DNA of 64,000 nt from Auriscalpium vulgare (GCA_019915015.1 JAHBBC010000008.1:868001-932000); one strand, 5' to 3'; positions 44,829 through 56,543 are shown, counted from the stretch's first letter. The notes: generated from the letters alone by a model not told the origin. Numbers and translations: made by a program.

Positions 44829-46338
44829 CTACACGAGGCGCTCCTTCTCCCGTTCTAGAAGCCATTTCCGGTCCGACTCTAGCTCGCCATATTTCGACAA
44901 GCGATCCAACTGGGCCTTCCATCCAGCATCTCCGAGACCATCCAGATGCACACGTTCGCGCTCCGATAGCGTGCCCGCTGGACGAAAGCCGTGTTGGACC
45001 CATCTAAGCAGTCCGCCAGAGCAGTACTGCGTAAATGAGTACCTTGTCTCTCCGTCCTGGATCGGAACGTTTCCGTGGCGGAGCCCCGCAGAAGACAGGA
45101 GTATGGTGGCCCCCGTCACAAACTCGACCTTCAGCCGAAGGTCCCAGAACAGCATTTGGCCCCCACGTTTGTGATCAAAGTCACCGAATGCGGTCACGGC
45201 GCATGCCAAACCGGGGTAATTCTGCGTGTCCTTGTGCGGGAAGCATGTTGTGCCTGGGCCGAGATTTGCTGTCGCGGCCGGATACGCACTGCAGGTGAAG
45301 TTTGGTTTGATTTCTGGATAGCGCTTGTATAGCTCCGCCAGGTTCAACCGCATGTGCTCGTAAGGCTTTGGGAAAAAAGACGCCAAGCCCTCTGTGACGG
45401 CCGTCAGTTATGCGTCGGAGAAGTCCGCAAGGCACAGCGCACCGCTCTGATGCTTTGCGACCCGCCTCAGGTCTACGGCTTCCCGCAAACCGTTCACCAT
45501 CTCTTGCTCCGTAGGTCCGTGCACGAGCGTTCCCGGGGCCTGGTAGTCCGATCAGCTTTCCGTATTCCGTGTCGGAATACCCCTTGACGCACCGTTGCCC
45601 GTCCACCGTAGGATAAACCAAACGACAGCGGCACAAACCGGCCGCGGGGGTTTGCCTTAACCTTCTCAGGCGTAAATATGCCCTTCTCCTCAGCGAGCAA
45701 CCGACTCGTCTCAAAAAGAACTGCCAATCGGCACATCACCCGGTCCCACCGCATCTCCTCGGACTCTCGCTCGCCGTCCTTGGGTCTACCAAGCAGTACG
45801 GCAATCACACGCTCCTCACAGTCCAAGATGAGGCAGGTTTTGCTATTCCTTGCCTGTCAGGTCCCGCGCGGGCGCCCGGCAGATAACGACGGAGAACGTA
45901 CCGGCCATCCCAGGCGACGGTCGCCCACTCGTCGTCTTCAAGGCAGGACGCGCTCTCACCCACCAAGCTCAGGTCATCCAGCCGTCTCACTTGGTAGGCT
46001 CCCTTACGCGTCACGTCATAGCGGACTGCATTGAAGTGGTCTACTATGACTGCGGGGGGGTCGGAGTTACGTACAGCAAAGCTTTGGCTGTGCCGGTGGG
46101 CGTTCGGATCTTCTCGAAGCTTCTTTTCCATTCGACGGCGCTTGGATCCCTCCTTCTGGCTTGCACGCATGGGGCGGGTCTTTTCCTCCCACTGGTGGCC
46201 ACTCTCTGCAGCCTTGCGCTTTGCCGCGTCAGTACGCTCGCGGCGGTGCTGACGGGACGCTTGCGCGTTACTCCGTCCGGTCGCATCCACCACGACATTG
46301 GATCCCGAGGCCGGTGGCTCTTCCGCAGAACGAGTCAT
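44829..46338 (-). pseudogene. TET/JBP-type 2-oxoglutarate/Fe(II) dioxygenase pseudogene
   Basis: The last open stretch (45386 to 44829) has the complete core of the basidiomycete TET/JBP family. It shows the iron ligands H-x-D in CFPHKDTQNYPGLACAV, then FGDFDHKRGGQMLFWDL, the distal His in LRHGNVPIQ, and the 2-oxoglutarate Arg in ETRYSFTQY. Upstream pieces in other frames are in the right order: a basic N-terminus from the ATG at 46338, LDCEERVIAVLLGRPKDG, RFVPLSFGLSYGG, SDTEYGKLIGL and TEQEMVNGLREAVDL. Joining them requires at least three frame changes, and there is a TAA before the last block (near 45410). Active members oxidise 5-methylcytosine, and many basidiomycete copies are linked to KDZ transposons. 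This copy looks dead although its active-site residues survive. Confidence 0.85.
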
Positions 46339-47381
46339 GGCGTACGGTAATACGTCCGCCGTGGAAACCGACACTTTCGGACCCGTCAGGTTGAATCATC
46401 ATCAAGCGTGACTGTACAGCGCACCGGCGGTCTGGTCGGTCGGAGTTGTGGCCACATGTGTACCCTGCCAGCCGGACTCTGACAGAGGCAGTTCGCCCAG
46501 TGCCAGCCGCTCCTCGTCTAGGACGGCTTGGCGTAAGATCTGATCGTACGCAAGATCCGTATGCAGGGGCTTGCTGGCCCCGAGCGTTCCGTGGCCGCGT
46601 CCAGACAACGCGATGCGGATCTGGCCGACGCGAGGTCAGGCTGCTCTCACACCTACGGAGGCTGGGGGTACTCACAGGTGGGCTGGGGGACGGCGCTACG
46701 GAAGGTTGCATGCTGGGGGAGACAAGGATCAGCACGGAAAGGGATGTCACACACCCCTTCTACGCGCGGGGCGCTGCCGGACCCAGAGGCGGTGCATCAG
46801 TGCCGTGGAGGGGCTCATCTGCGACTGTGGAGCGACCGGCCTCGCAGCGGGGTGCTAAGCCGAGGAGGTGACTCAATGACTCACAGAGCTCAAGGTCCGC
46901 ACACGGCACCAGCAAGGGACACCAGGCAGGCCACAGAAGCGGTGGCAAGGCCAAGGAGCTGAGGATTGATGACGGCCCTTAGGGGAAGGTGGAGGTCGCA
47001 GAGACGCCAAGCCGAAGTACTTGATCAACGACGCCAGGTCGCTTTTGTTGTGATTTGTTTGAGTGGGAGCGCCCGTCGCGCGTGGGCCTGGCACGTGACC
47101 GTGTAGACGCCGGCGTGGCGTGACGCTAAAGGCGTGCCCCTGCGGAGATCGGACAGACGTCTTTAGCAGCAGTTCTCCGGGGCTACGGCACGGGTGAGCC
47201 ATGCGTTGAGGTGGCAACGTAAACATGGCAGCGCTTGCTCGACGTAGAGCCCACGGCACATATCAGATAACTAGCCAAACTCGGACCTAGAGAACACGCT
47301 ACAAATCGGAAACCAAGCCAGACTCTGACTGCCTACGCAAATACACGCCTAGCGTGCTGCTACGCTTCAGACAAGAATCAA
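46339..47381. other. Stretch without a supported gene
   Basis: A minus-strand open stretch at 46608-46402 (MSGRGHGTLGASKPLHTDLA) is short and has no known domain; it could be an exon of the TET-like gene. The rest shows nothing I recognise. Confidence 0.3.
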
Positions 47382-49242
47382 TTATTCTGCCCCCTCTTCG
47401 TTCTCCAATTCGCCTTCCTCCTCGTTCTCCGATCCGCCCCCTCTGTCTTCGCCATCGGAGCTATCGCTGTCCGTAAAGTCCGCCTGCATCGCCTGCTCCT
47501 CGACCATGACCTCCTGGAGCTCATCCGAATCGCGCATCTGCTGTAGAAGTGGCGGAAGGCGAGGGTTAGGATGTCCACCGATGTACTCATACTCGGTGAC
47601 TCCGCCTTCACTTCCGAAAACGACCCCCCTCGGTAAGGGCTCGCCGGCGAGCAAATCATACGCAACCTCCTCGGGACCGATCAAGTCGACATGCGCCGCC
47701 CGCAAGGCCGCTAATTCCGCCATCACATCGGGAACCACGCCCCCGCGCAGGAGGGAGGCCTTGGCCTCGTCCAGCAGCCCTCTGAAGACGTCCCAGAAGC
47801 TGTTGCCAAAGTCGGAGCCGTAAGCGTCAGGCGTGCCAATGGCAGCGAACGTTTGCTGAAGGAAGTTCTCGACAGCGGGTGGTACGAGTTCGAACACTGG
47901 GTGGTCTTGCGGCGCGTATGTAGCTTCCATCTCGTCGAACAGTGGGGCCGGAACTCCAATCTACGGAGGTATCAATATCACATATCGCCCGGCATGGGCA
48001 ACCCCTTACCATTAGATCCAACGCATTGACGCTCTTGGGATAGTAATACATTAATTCAGGGATGCCCTGCGGTGAGAGCTTGTGTTTGTTTCCCCGCCGT
48101 TTGGTCTTGTTCTGCATCAGTCTCCAAAGATCGATTTCTCGTTGGATCCACGGAATGGCGAGCCAGCGGAACACCATCCTAGAAGGCATCGTGATTGCTC
48201 AGCTGCAGTTAGGGAGCCTTTGGTTACAAACAACGCACCGGTGGAGCATGTTGTCTGGATCATACCAGTTGCTGTGCAGACCGAGGTCGAATATCCTCTC
48301 GCAGCCAGGAGCCCAGTCGCGGCGAAACATCGACCAGAGAATCTCTGGCTTAATGTTCTTGCGCGTTCTCATCCACCGATGCTGCACAGAAGTTCCGAGC
48401 GTTGGGTCCAGTCTCCTCCGGATGGCCGTCTGCGCGATCGCAACTCCGTAGTTCTCCGAGCCAGGGTCGCTCTGGGTCATCATCGGCACACCTGTTGGTC
48501 CCCGTGCGTGTGTCAGACTTCTACGCCAGTCACCCGTGATTGATTCCGCCCACCGTTTAACGTCCGAGCGTGATCCAGGAAATATTTGCAGATCACGCGG
48601 GGGTTGCGGTTAGTCCACCATACCTTCAGCCAGTTGATGTAGCCAGTGTGAACGTCGACTGAGCAGTGAAAGAACAAGTTAAATTTCTTCCACTTGTCGT
48701 GTTGATCTTGCGCCCAGCAGTCGTGAACCCCGGCGGACCAGTACTGCCTCCGCGTAAGGGGGCGTGCTATGCGCTCGCGCACGGCGTCCGGCTCCACGGC
48801 CCTCAGATACTCCGCCACCATTTCGCTGAAGAGGAGCATGGGACAAGTGCGCCACTTGCACTGAGGGGAAACGGAACACACCTGGGAGCCTGAACGCTGT
48901 ACTCCCACCACAGGAGATCTTTAATCTTGCGGGCACCTCGGTACGGGAACTTGGCCCGTATGAAGGGGACAAACTGGGCTACCAACGCCATCTTGTTCTC
49001 AATCTTGCGCTTGACGGCAAGCCCCCACTCTGCCTTCCGGCGTCGAATGGTTTTTACGCTGAATTGGGGCAACGACGTGAGCATGGGACAGCGGTCTCCG
49101 AATGGGTGGCACCACACCTGAAAGAATAGTGCTCTGTTCCGAAGAACACCTCGCACATGTGTGCGGTCTCAGCGTCGGTGCATCTCATGTCGTAGCAATA
49201 AAAGACCGCAGCCTTGAATAGGTCGGAGTCTCTGAAATTCAT
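47382..49242 (-). CDS. DDE/integrase-core-like protein (524 aa), six exons
   Basis: Exons 49242-49118, 49058-48882, 48825-48554, 48491-48239, 48178-48010 and 47960-47382 join in consistent phases to 525 codons. The N-terminus is helix-turn-helix-like (TIRRRKAEWGL). The middle is the RNase H-fold integrase core found in multicopy basidiomycete proteins. It contains a candidate first Asp in CWAQDQHDKWKKF, then VDVHTGYINWLKVWWTN, then TQSDPGSENYGVA, HRWMRTRKNIKPEILW and FRWLAIPWIQREID. The C-terminus is long and acidic (DSDSSDGEDRGG). No inverted repeats or LTR were seen around it, so it may be a domesticated or orphan transposase. It is transcribed in the same direction as the TET-like pseudogene. 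Confidence 0.82.
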
Positions 49243-49499
49243 ATTAGTTAAGTGGATTCACGGGTAGCAACAGCTGTGCCGCTTACGAGGACCCTTGTGC
49301 TGGTTAGCCCTTGGCATGCGGCACGGATACGTTGGAATAAATCGGTGGGGGGGGTGACGCGGCGGTAGATAAGTAGACGACGTTGGCCGAACCCAGGCGG
49401 CCCATTTATACAAATCCGCTGGGACTGATAACAACGATGGCCGGCGTGAGGCCCAAGCTCCGCATGACCGGATCGCAACGCTGCAGGGGCTGTCAGAAC
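49243..49499. other. Upstream region of the integrase-like gene
   Basis: This probably holds the promoter of the minus-strand gene. No ORF or repeat is recognised. Confidence 0.3.
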
Positions 49500-50145
49500 G
49501 CGCCGCCATACGGTGAGGCGAGGTCGCAACTCCGGTCGCAATGGGATGCCCAAGTGCACAGGTCTGAACTACATGAAGACCAATAGCTCCGATCGGCGCT
49601 GTTCCGTGTGGCACCACGAGGTGCAGACGTGTGGCGATGAGTGTAGGAGACGCCGCATGTCACAATAGGACGGCGTAATGCACCGGTCTGATCGATCATA
49701 AAGACGAATGGCCACCTTCGGCGTTATTCCGTGAGCAACTCCGCAGCAGGTCGTGATCGGATGCAACTCCGCAGGTCCTCATCGAATGCAACTCCGCAGG
49801 TCGCGAGGGAATGCCCGAGTGCACCGGTTTAATCGACCATAGAGACGCATGATAACGTTGGCGGCTTATGTGTGTGGCACGCAGATGAGCAAGCGTGTGG
49901 CGATGCGTGCAATCAACTCCGCATGTCGTGATTGAATGCCCGAGAGCGCCGGACTCGTCGATCATGCAGGAATCAATGGGATGGTCAAGTGCGCCGATTG
50001 CTGTCATCAATAAAAAAAATAGCCACGTCGCGCCCAATTCCTTGTGGCACCCTGAGGAGAAAGCATATGGCGCTGCGTGCAAGCACCTCCGCATATCGTG
50101 ATCGGATGCCCGCGTGCGCCGGTCGATCGTGAAGATGCATGGAGA
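49500..50145 (+). repeat. Degenerate tandem array, about 125-135 bp period
   Basis: A block of the form (G)ATGCCCGAGTGCxCCGGTxT-ATCGATCAT-xAGAxxxATG recurs near 49546, 49675, 49811, 49937 and 50105. It is preceded by CAACTCCGCAGGTCGTGAT-like sequence; one short section (49766-49800) has three mini-copies. The copies have diverged strongly. Confidence 0.7.
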
Positions 50146-50689
50146 TTCCAGGGGGCAATCCTTGATTCTATCACTCCTGACTCCATGCACAACAGGGTGC
50201 GGAGGAATCAGTCACCACGGTGCGTGGTCGCGGACTAAGTCGGCGGAGTCTTGAGACTCGATCAGCCTTGCTATCTACCTATCTCTCGACGTGCCACGGC
50301 GATCGGGTGATCTACCGTATCCATGCGTCAGGCGGGGTGCCGGCGAAACCTTCGGCTAGGGACAGACCTGGTTCGGCGGAGATGCAGCTGACCGCAACCA
50401 TGTCAACGATCGAGCTTGCAAGCATGGGCTGCAGAGGTCAATGAATAACATGGCCATTGATGGTATGGTGACCGGGATGCGGACCAGCATGCCTGGTGTT
50501 GATCCGGTGCAAGCAATCTACCATCACACGCGGAGAATGAAAAGTCATCAATTTGAATCGCCCTGGTCAGACCCATCAAGTCCGCTCGATCATCCTGGCC
50601 ATTCTTTCATACAAGACACAGTGAGACCGGCCCGTAAACACATTTTGTGATGGCTACAACCCCGCCGACTGATCAAGCAAACATTGTAA
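50146..50689. other. Stretch without a recognised gene
   Basis: I see no supported feature between the degenerate array and the end of the Ala/Pro-rich gene. Confidence 0.3.
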
Positions 50690-52525
50690 TCACAACCGGC
50701 CACCACGTCCTGGACGCGATAGTCGCACCCCCGCCGCCTGATCAAGCAAACACTGTGCGTATGTCGCGGCGGCATTGGACCCGGTCGTCAGTTCGCTAAC
50801 CGCCTGCCGCACGGACCGCATACCCGCCGCATTGTGCTCTCTGATTTGTTCCAGCATGCCTCGGAGGCTCTGGAGATCTACGGCCTGTGCTGCTGGCGTA
50901 TCTGCATAGATGTGTTTGTCAGACAACACCGTTTGAGTCTGAGACAAAACACGCACCGGTGTCTCGCATGCCACCCCATGGCCGTCGGCCCTCCGCCGCA
51001 TCTATGACGGACAGTGCGTGCGCCACAATGGTGTCAGAGAGGACCCCCATTGCCTCGGATGCAGACATTACGGCCTCCGAACCCGACTGGTTGTGCTCTT
51101 TGACGAGTTCGATAGCAAGTCGCAGGCTCTCCAAGTCAATGGCAAGCGGGTCGGCCGGGTCTGCAGGGAGAGGCTGTCAGATTGAGCGTTCGAGTATGTG
51201 ACGCAATACCTACTTCGAGGAGGCAGGCTTCTGTATGGGGCCCATCCTGCATGGGCATGCGTGACAGGCAGAACAGTCACAGTCCTACCGGAGCCCGTCG
51301 GCTGGCTGTCCGCTCCCGGGTCCGTCTTGACCACAACGGCCTGTATCTCCGAGTCGGGGGCGGGAGGGGAGACCCCGGCGGAGGACGGGGTCGGAGGGCG
51401 GACCACGGCGGAGGACGGGGCGGTGGTGTGCGGAATTGCCCCTTCATTGTGCTGCCGCTTGCCGGCAGGTCCCTCTTGTGCTGCAGCATATTTTATTGAT
51501 AGTGTTAACAGAACAATATCGACGAACGCACCTTGGGTATCCCTCTTTCGCTTGCCATCTGCCCTACGCTTGAGCTCACCGATCAGCTGGCCGTCCGCTG
51601 ACACGGCTGTGGTCTCGACTGTGGGTACGGCGGAGGTCGCAGTAACGGGCGATAGCTCGTGAGTGGGGACCACTGGGACCCCAGCGATGGCCCGCGCGTC
51701 CGTTGGTAACACGCTGAGCGCCGCAGCGGGCGTCACGGGAGCCGCAGCGAGGGGCGCCTCAGTACGGGTGGGTGGTGTCGTCGGAGCTGGAGCGACCGAA
51801 GGTGCGGGACTCGGGTCCGTCGAGGTCACCGTAGGGGTGTCGGCGAGCGCTGTCGGACCCTCGGGCGCGACAAGGACAGCGTCCGCAGGACCGCCAGACA
51901 AGGTCGCTGACGCAACGCTGGCCGCAGCGGGAACAACGACGGGGGCAGCGATGACGGTGGGAGGCGGCGGAGTATCGCGCGTCGCGGCGCTGGCGACGGC
52001 GGGGCTCGCTGGCGGGGCGGACGCTGGGAGAGCCGTATTCGCAGGGCTCGCAGGCGGCCCGCTCGTGGCATCGGGGGCGTCGTCGGGCGGGCGTTGTTTC
52101 ATTACGGGGGTTACAGGGGGCGGCCCAGGCACGATACCCTCCACGCCGGCTGAGACAATCGGCGTGGCACCGACCGGAAGGACGGACGGTGGCACGGTGG
52201 TGGCAGGGGAGGTGGGAGTAGACTTGGCGGGGCGCAGCTGCTTCCTTCGCTTTGCGGGAGAGGGGATTGTGACGTCCGGAGCGTGGACAGGTGGCCCTGC
52301 GGTGTTGGCAGCCGGGGTGGCGCCTCGCGCCGCGCTCTTCTTCTTGCCCTTTTGTTCGACAGCGTCAGGACGATCGACAGGCGCTACCGCTCGCTTGTCG
52401 ACGTCAACGGCGGGCGATGTCACTGCCGAGTGCGCAGAGCGTTCGGTTTGAGGTACTTTGATGGGGCTGTGAGGACGCACCTGCTGTGTCCGCTCCGCCG
52501 CTCGCCTCGACCCTGATGTGGACAC
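50690..52525 (-). CDS. Ala/Pro-rich hypothetical protein with a duplicated exon (start unresolved)
   Basis: The main exon is open from about 52525 to 51532. Further exons follow from 51480, from about 51160, and from about 50905 to the stop at 50690, with GTGCGT or GTAGGA donors and CAG acceptors in phase. The long N-terminal part is low-complexity Ala/Pro/Thr/Val with basic, nuclear-signal-like stretches (SPAKRRKQLRPAK). The last two exons both begin in phase 1 and encode related helical blocks: AIDLESLRLAIELVKEHNQS and AVDLQSLRGMLEQIREHNAA. They look like a tandem exon duplication. No ATG was found at the 5' end of the main frame, so a first exon, perhaps with the ATG near 52609, is missing from this model. 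The gene diverges from the one at 52892. The family is not recognised. Confidence 0.6.
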
Positions 52526-52891
52526 TCTCTTGCGAAGTCTTCTCGCCCCGTGTGGCCATTCTAATCTGCACGCCGATACCCGCTGTTGCAGGTTTAACTG
52601 GAGGCCGCATGATTAGTTCCAACGGGAGGCAAGAGAGGCGACTCGGGCGCACAGGTGATGCCGTCAATTATGGGGCGCTTGACGAGGAGTAATACTGAAG
52701 TGAGCAAAGCCGTCAAGAAGAGTCCAAGATGAGAGACGAAGCAGGTCCACACCTGGCTCTAGCGTGTACTGATGTCGGCGGCGCATCAACAAGTCGAACT
52801 TCGCGCCGCGCATGCAAAGTGATGTGACTGTCACATGTCACGCCTCGGTTTAATCGGACTCTGCGCGCGTTAGCAAACCTTGATCGCCGCC

Positions 52892-54498
52892 ATGACTGAG
52901 TCGACAGCGTCCCCCCAATCTGACTTACAGCACAACCTCGAACTTCTGACGTCTCGCGTCCTGCTCGGATCCAGAGCATTGCAGGGCTATGACGCTCCGG
53001 ATGCCCCCAGGTGGCATGCCATACTCGTCGGCGAAATCGTATGTCCCTTGATTTCCTCAGACCAATGCGCTAAAGCTGTTTGCAGGAAAACGCAGTCGAC
53101 TTCTACAACGACCATGAGGGCTTGTCTGCACCACACCTCCTGACTACCGCCGCGGATCTGTACGCAGATGAGGGCACGCTGGTGGACGTCGAAGGCATTG
53201 CGCGCGCCGGAGAAGGCTTCGAGGTTGGTGATCTGGAAGAGGCCTCGGACAAGTGGTGGTGTGAAATTGGTGCGCCGTCGATTTGATCTCGTCCCCACTT
53301 GCTCCAGCTGACGCGTCCCAACGTAGGCAAGACGGTTGAAACCGGTGGGTTAATCTTGTCAACTGCATTCACCATGTACCGCATCGTGCCCAGTACTGCC
53401 CTTGACACTCTTAGCAGTGGGATAGAGCTGATTGATTTTCGCCTAGTCCGAACGCCGTCGCCTCCCGCTACTGATCGCGGCTCCAACTTACGTCTGCAGG
53501 GAAGTGAGCACGGTACGTCGCAAACCAGCACGACTCGTCGTCGCGCTCCTGATGGCTGACTGCGGTTGACTTTGTACCAGGTGCGCCCAGTCCGACAGGG
53601 AGTGACCAGTCAAGTCCCGGCAGGGACGGCAGCCCCGGTGCTGAGCTCCTGTTCGCTCAAGCGGTGGAAGACTCCGAAGACAGTGAAGGGGACGGCGAGT
53701 TCAGCCCGTCCCACTCTACGGACGGATCGCAGGCACCCTCCACCCAGCAGCCACCATCGCCCAAGACCGCACGAGCATCGGCGCGCTTGGCGGGGATGAA
53801 GAAAAAGCAGCCGACCAAGGGTCGCGCTCCTACGGCCGCGACGTCGGAGTTCCCCATAGCCAACGTACGTCCACGTCGGGGTCTGTTGATACGAATCGCT
53901 GACCCTGCCCTGCAGCCGCCGTGCGAGAGGTGCAAACGCGTCGGCGCTGAGTGCCGCAAGTCGGACAGAGCGGCCTGCGTTCCTTGCCAGCATAAGAAGC
54001 AGAACTGCTCCTTCTCTGCGGGCAGGGGCCATGGCCCTCGCGGTGTCAAGCATGCTCAGGCGGCACAGGACCCGACCGACACAGTCCAGCCCAGTGGCGG
54101 GCAGGCGCAGAAACGGAAAGGGAAACGTGTCCCATGTAAGTCGCACGCTACTCCGATGCTGCATGTAAACTGAACGCGGACACCCAGCAGACGTCGACGT
54201 GCCCCCCAAGGCAAAGCGGGCACGCGCGGACAGAGCGGGATCGAGTGGCGACGTGAACACCGCAGCCCAGGAGCAGCCGACGGAGGACGCATCCCTGGGC
54301 GCCGTGGTGCATCGCCTGGACCAGACGACGAATGAGCTGCGGCAAGACGTGGCGCATCTGAAGGAAAACATGGCGCAGATGGCACAGCGCATGGAGCAGG
54401 TACTTGCACAGCAGGCTGATGCATCACGGAGCTTGGCGATCATCTTGAGGATGATCGAGCATCGTGCGGGATCTCCGCCCAACAACCGAGCCGTCTGA
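52892..54498 (+). CDS. Hypothetical protein with Zn2Cys6-like cluster and coiled coil
   Basis: Exon 1 is 52892-53038 (MTESTASPQSDLQHNLELLT) and exon 2 starts at 53086 (NAVDFYNDHEGLSAPHLLTT). Exons between about 53225 and 53580 are uncertain. Later exons start at 53581, at about 53916 and at about 54190, ending TGA at 54498. A Cys cluster with spacing C-x2-C-x6-C-x7-C-x2-C-x6-C (starting PPCERCKRVGAEC) fits a binuclear Zn2Cys6 motif, usual in fungal transcription factors. Here it sits in the middle and not at the N-terminus. The last exon encodes a heptad-rich coiled coil (VVHRLDQTTNELRQDVAHLK). A DNA-binding role is inference. Confidence 0.6.
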
Positions 54499-55083
54499 TG
54501 TGTACTTAGTATTTGCAATTCGAACGATCACCGTGCCAACTTAGCAACGTCGGAACCTAAGGTCCTCCTGAGGGTCACTACCGCCTCCTACGCGCACCTC
54601 TGCTGGACGCCGTCCACCGCGTCCTACGCGCATCCTGGGCGCCCAGCAAACATACGCGTGATGCTCCGTGCAGTGGTGCTGGCAAGCGCAGGCCGCGCTG
54701 GACGCAAGCACGGCCACCGCCGTCCTTCTCCGCACGGCCTTTTCCGTTCGCTGTCGGCGCGGGTGGCGGGCGAGTACGTTGCGCGCGCGGCGGGCGAGAG
54801 CGCCGTAACCAAGGTGCGTAGCCGTCGGTGAGAGCGCTGGAACCAAGGTGCGTAGCTGTCAGCACACAGCGTGATGCCAGCGAGACAGCACTGACCTTTG
54901 TTGTCATAGACTACTCGCTGCGCCGCACCGCGCTGCGCGTCCTTGTCCTCGTATGCATGTCCTCGTCTACATTGGAGGAGGCGCTGGTGCGGTTCGTGCC
55001 AGCAGAGGGGAGGGACGTTGGGGGCATAAACATCGTGGATTCCAGAGGGAACGCCCCGTTGGGAATGCCGCGTTGAGGAGGAC
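54499..55083. other. GC-rich stretch with a short tandem repeat
   Basis: A 33-bp unit containing AACCAAGGTGCGTAGC occurs twice at about 54805-54870. No gene is supported. Confidence 0.4.
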
Positions 55084-55159
55084 ATCGGCTATCCACCGCG
55101 CGGTGTCAGCACAGCGCGGCGCAATCCGCGTACTGCACTCCGCGCGGTGGATAGCCGAT
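55084..55159. repeat. Perfect inverted repeat, 20-bp arms
   Basis: ATCGGCTATCCACCGCGCGG at 55084-55103 is exactly complementary to 55140-55159, with a 36-nt loop. It would form a very stable stem in DNA or RNA. Confidence 0.9.
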
Positions 55160-55409
55160 GATGCGCAGCGTGTCGGCCAGGCAGAGCACCTGCACGGGCG
55201 CATGCGTTGGGCAAGCGAGGGCCATGACGAGTGGGCGAGTAGCCGTGGGCGAGTAGTCGTGGGTGTGCGGGAGGGGAGATGACGTAGGGAGGCGTCGGAG
55301 GGATGGGAGAAGACGGACGGGCGACCGCAATGGACATGTAGCCGGCATGAATGAAGCTTGGAGCTTGAGGTCGTCAGCGGGTGCATGCGCTGCATGTCAG
55401 AATGCTGAA

Positions 55410-56197
55410 AGCGACGACGGTAAGCGAACAGAGGAGGAGAAGACGTCGCGGGACGCACCGAGAGAACGACGCCGCGGTTTCCGTCAGCGCGTGCGGTGTC
55501 TGGTCCGCCGGGTCGTAGGTCCGTGTGGCACGAAGAACAAGAACAATTAATAGTAAGGCGGCTGAGAAACAACAACGGTGAACGTACAGAGGAGGAGAAG
55601 ACGCCGCGCGACGCACCGAGAGAACGACGCCGCGGTTTCCGTCGGCGCGCGCGGTGTCTGGTCCGCCGGGTCGTAGGTCCGTGTGGCACGAAGAACAAGA
55701 ACAATTAATAGTAAGGCGGCTGAGGAACAACAACGGTGAACGTACAGAGGAGGAGAAGACGCCGCGCGACGCACCGAGAGAACGACGCCGCGGTTTCCGT
55801 CGGCGCGTGCGGTGTCTGGTCCGCCGGGTCGTAGGTCCGTGTGGCAAAAGGAACGAGGTTGCTTGATAGTCAGAATCCTCCAAGACAACAAAGATGAGTG
55901 TACAAACGGAGAAATAACGTCGCGCGACGCACCGAGAGAACGACGCCGCGGTTTCCGTCGGCGCGCGCGGTGTCTGGTCCGCCGGGTCGTAGGTCCGTGT
56001 GGCAAAGGGAACGGGGTCGGTTGATAGTAAGGCGGCTGCGAAACGACAGCGGTAAGCGTACAGAAGAGGAGAAAACGTCGCTGGACGCACCGAGAGAACG
56101 CCGCCGCGGTTTCCGTCAGCGCGTGCGGTGTCTGGTCCGCCGGGTCGTAGGTCCGTGTGGCAAAAGGAACGAGGTCGGTTAATTGTAAGGCGGCTGG
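55410..56197 (+). repeat. Satellite array, five copies of a 158-bp unit
   Basis: GACGCACCGAGAGAAC starts at 55452, 55610, 55768, 55926 and 56084, a constant 158-bp period. The core from CACCGAGAGAACG to GGTCGTAGGTCCGTG is almost invariant. The region around TTGATAGTAAGGCGGCTG varies and differs most in the third-to-fourth interval. Because 158 is not a multiple of three, each unit is read in a different frame. The minus strand is nevertheless open for 340 codons across the array, because all three frames of the unit lack stops. Confidence 0.95.
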
Positions 56198-56340
56198 GAT
56201 ACATTGAAAGGAAAGAAAAGGCGTACAAGTGGTGTTTGCGGCTGCGTATGGTATGTGGCTGCGCAAGTGAGGGTGGGAAACAATCCGAATTCTGACAATT
56301 CCGTGACGCGTCTCTTCCCCTCTCCTCTGGCCTATCCACC

Positions 56341-56543
56341 ATGCGCATTATCACTTTCTTGCTCATTTCTCTCATCCTGGTTCGCTGGTACATGTATCTC
56401 GAGGAGCTGTAAGTCCGCTATCCGCGACAATTCCGCATGTTGATCCGCTGGCCAGCGAGACGCGCTACGTGTACTCTCTCGAGAGCGAGTCAGGCATTCC
56501 CTTTGACGGTTTGCAAAGTGCGCACCTGGTGCTGTCCGTTTGA
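56341..56543 (+). CDS. Possible 51-aa small protein with N-terminal hydrophobic helix
   Basis: A model with exon 1 at 56341-56408 (MRIITFLLISLILVRWYMYL), a GTAAGT...CAG intron, and exon 2 at 56456-56543 gives 52 codons. The first ~20 residues form a membrane helix or signal anchor; the rest is short and acidic. CT-rich sequence precedes the ATG (about 56310-56335), as in fungal promoters. It may equally be the 5' remnant of a larger broken gene. Confidence 0.3.

Noticed and set aside
51663..52451. 262-aa plus-strand ORF, Gly/Ala-rich
   Set aside because: It is the antisense of the Ala/Pro-rich minus-strand gene, which has introns in phase; the plus frame has no supporting signals.
55410..56197. 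Regular direct repeats that could suggest a CRISPR array
   Set aside because: The units are 158 bp and the repeats themselves make up most of each unit, with no short unique spacers. This is a eukaryotic satellite.
55374..56393. 339-aa minus-strand ORF
   Set aside because: It consists of the 158-bp satellite read through three frames; the peptide changes character with each unit.
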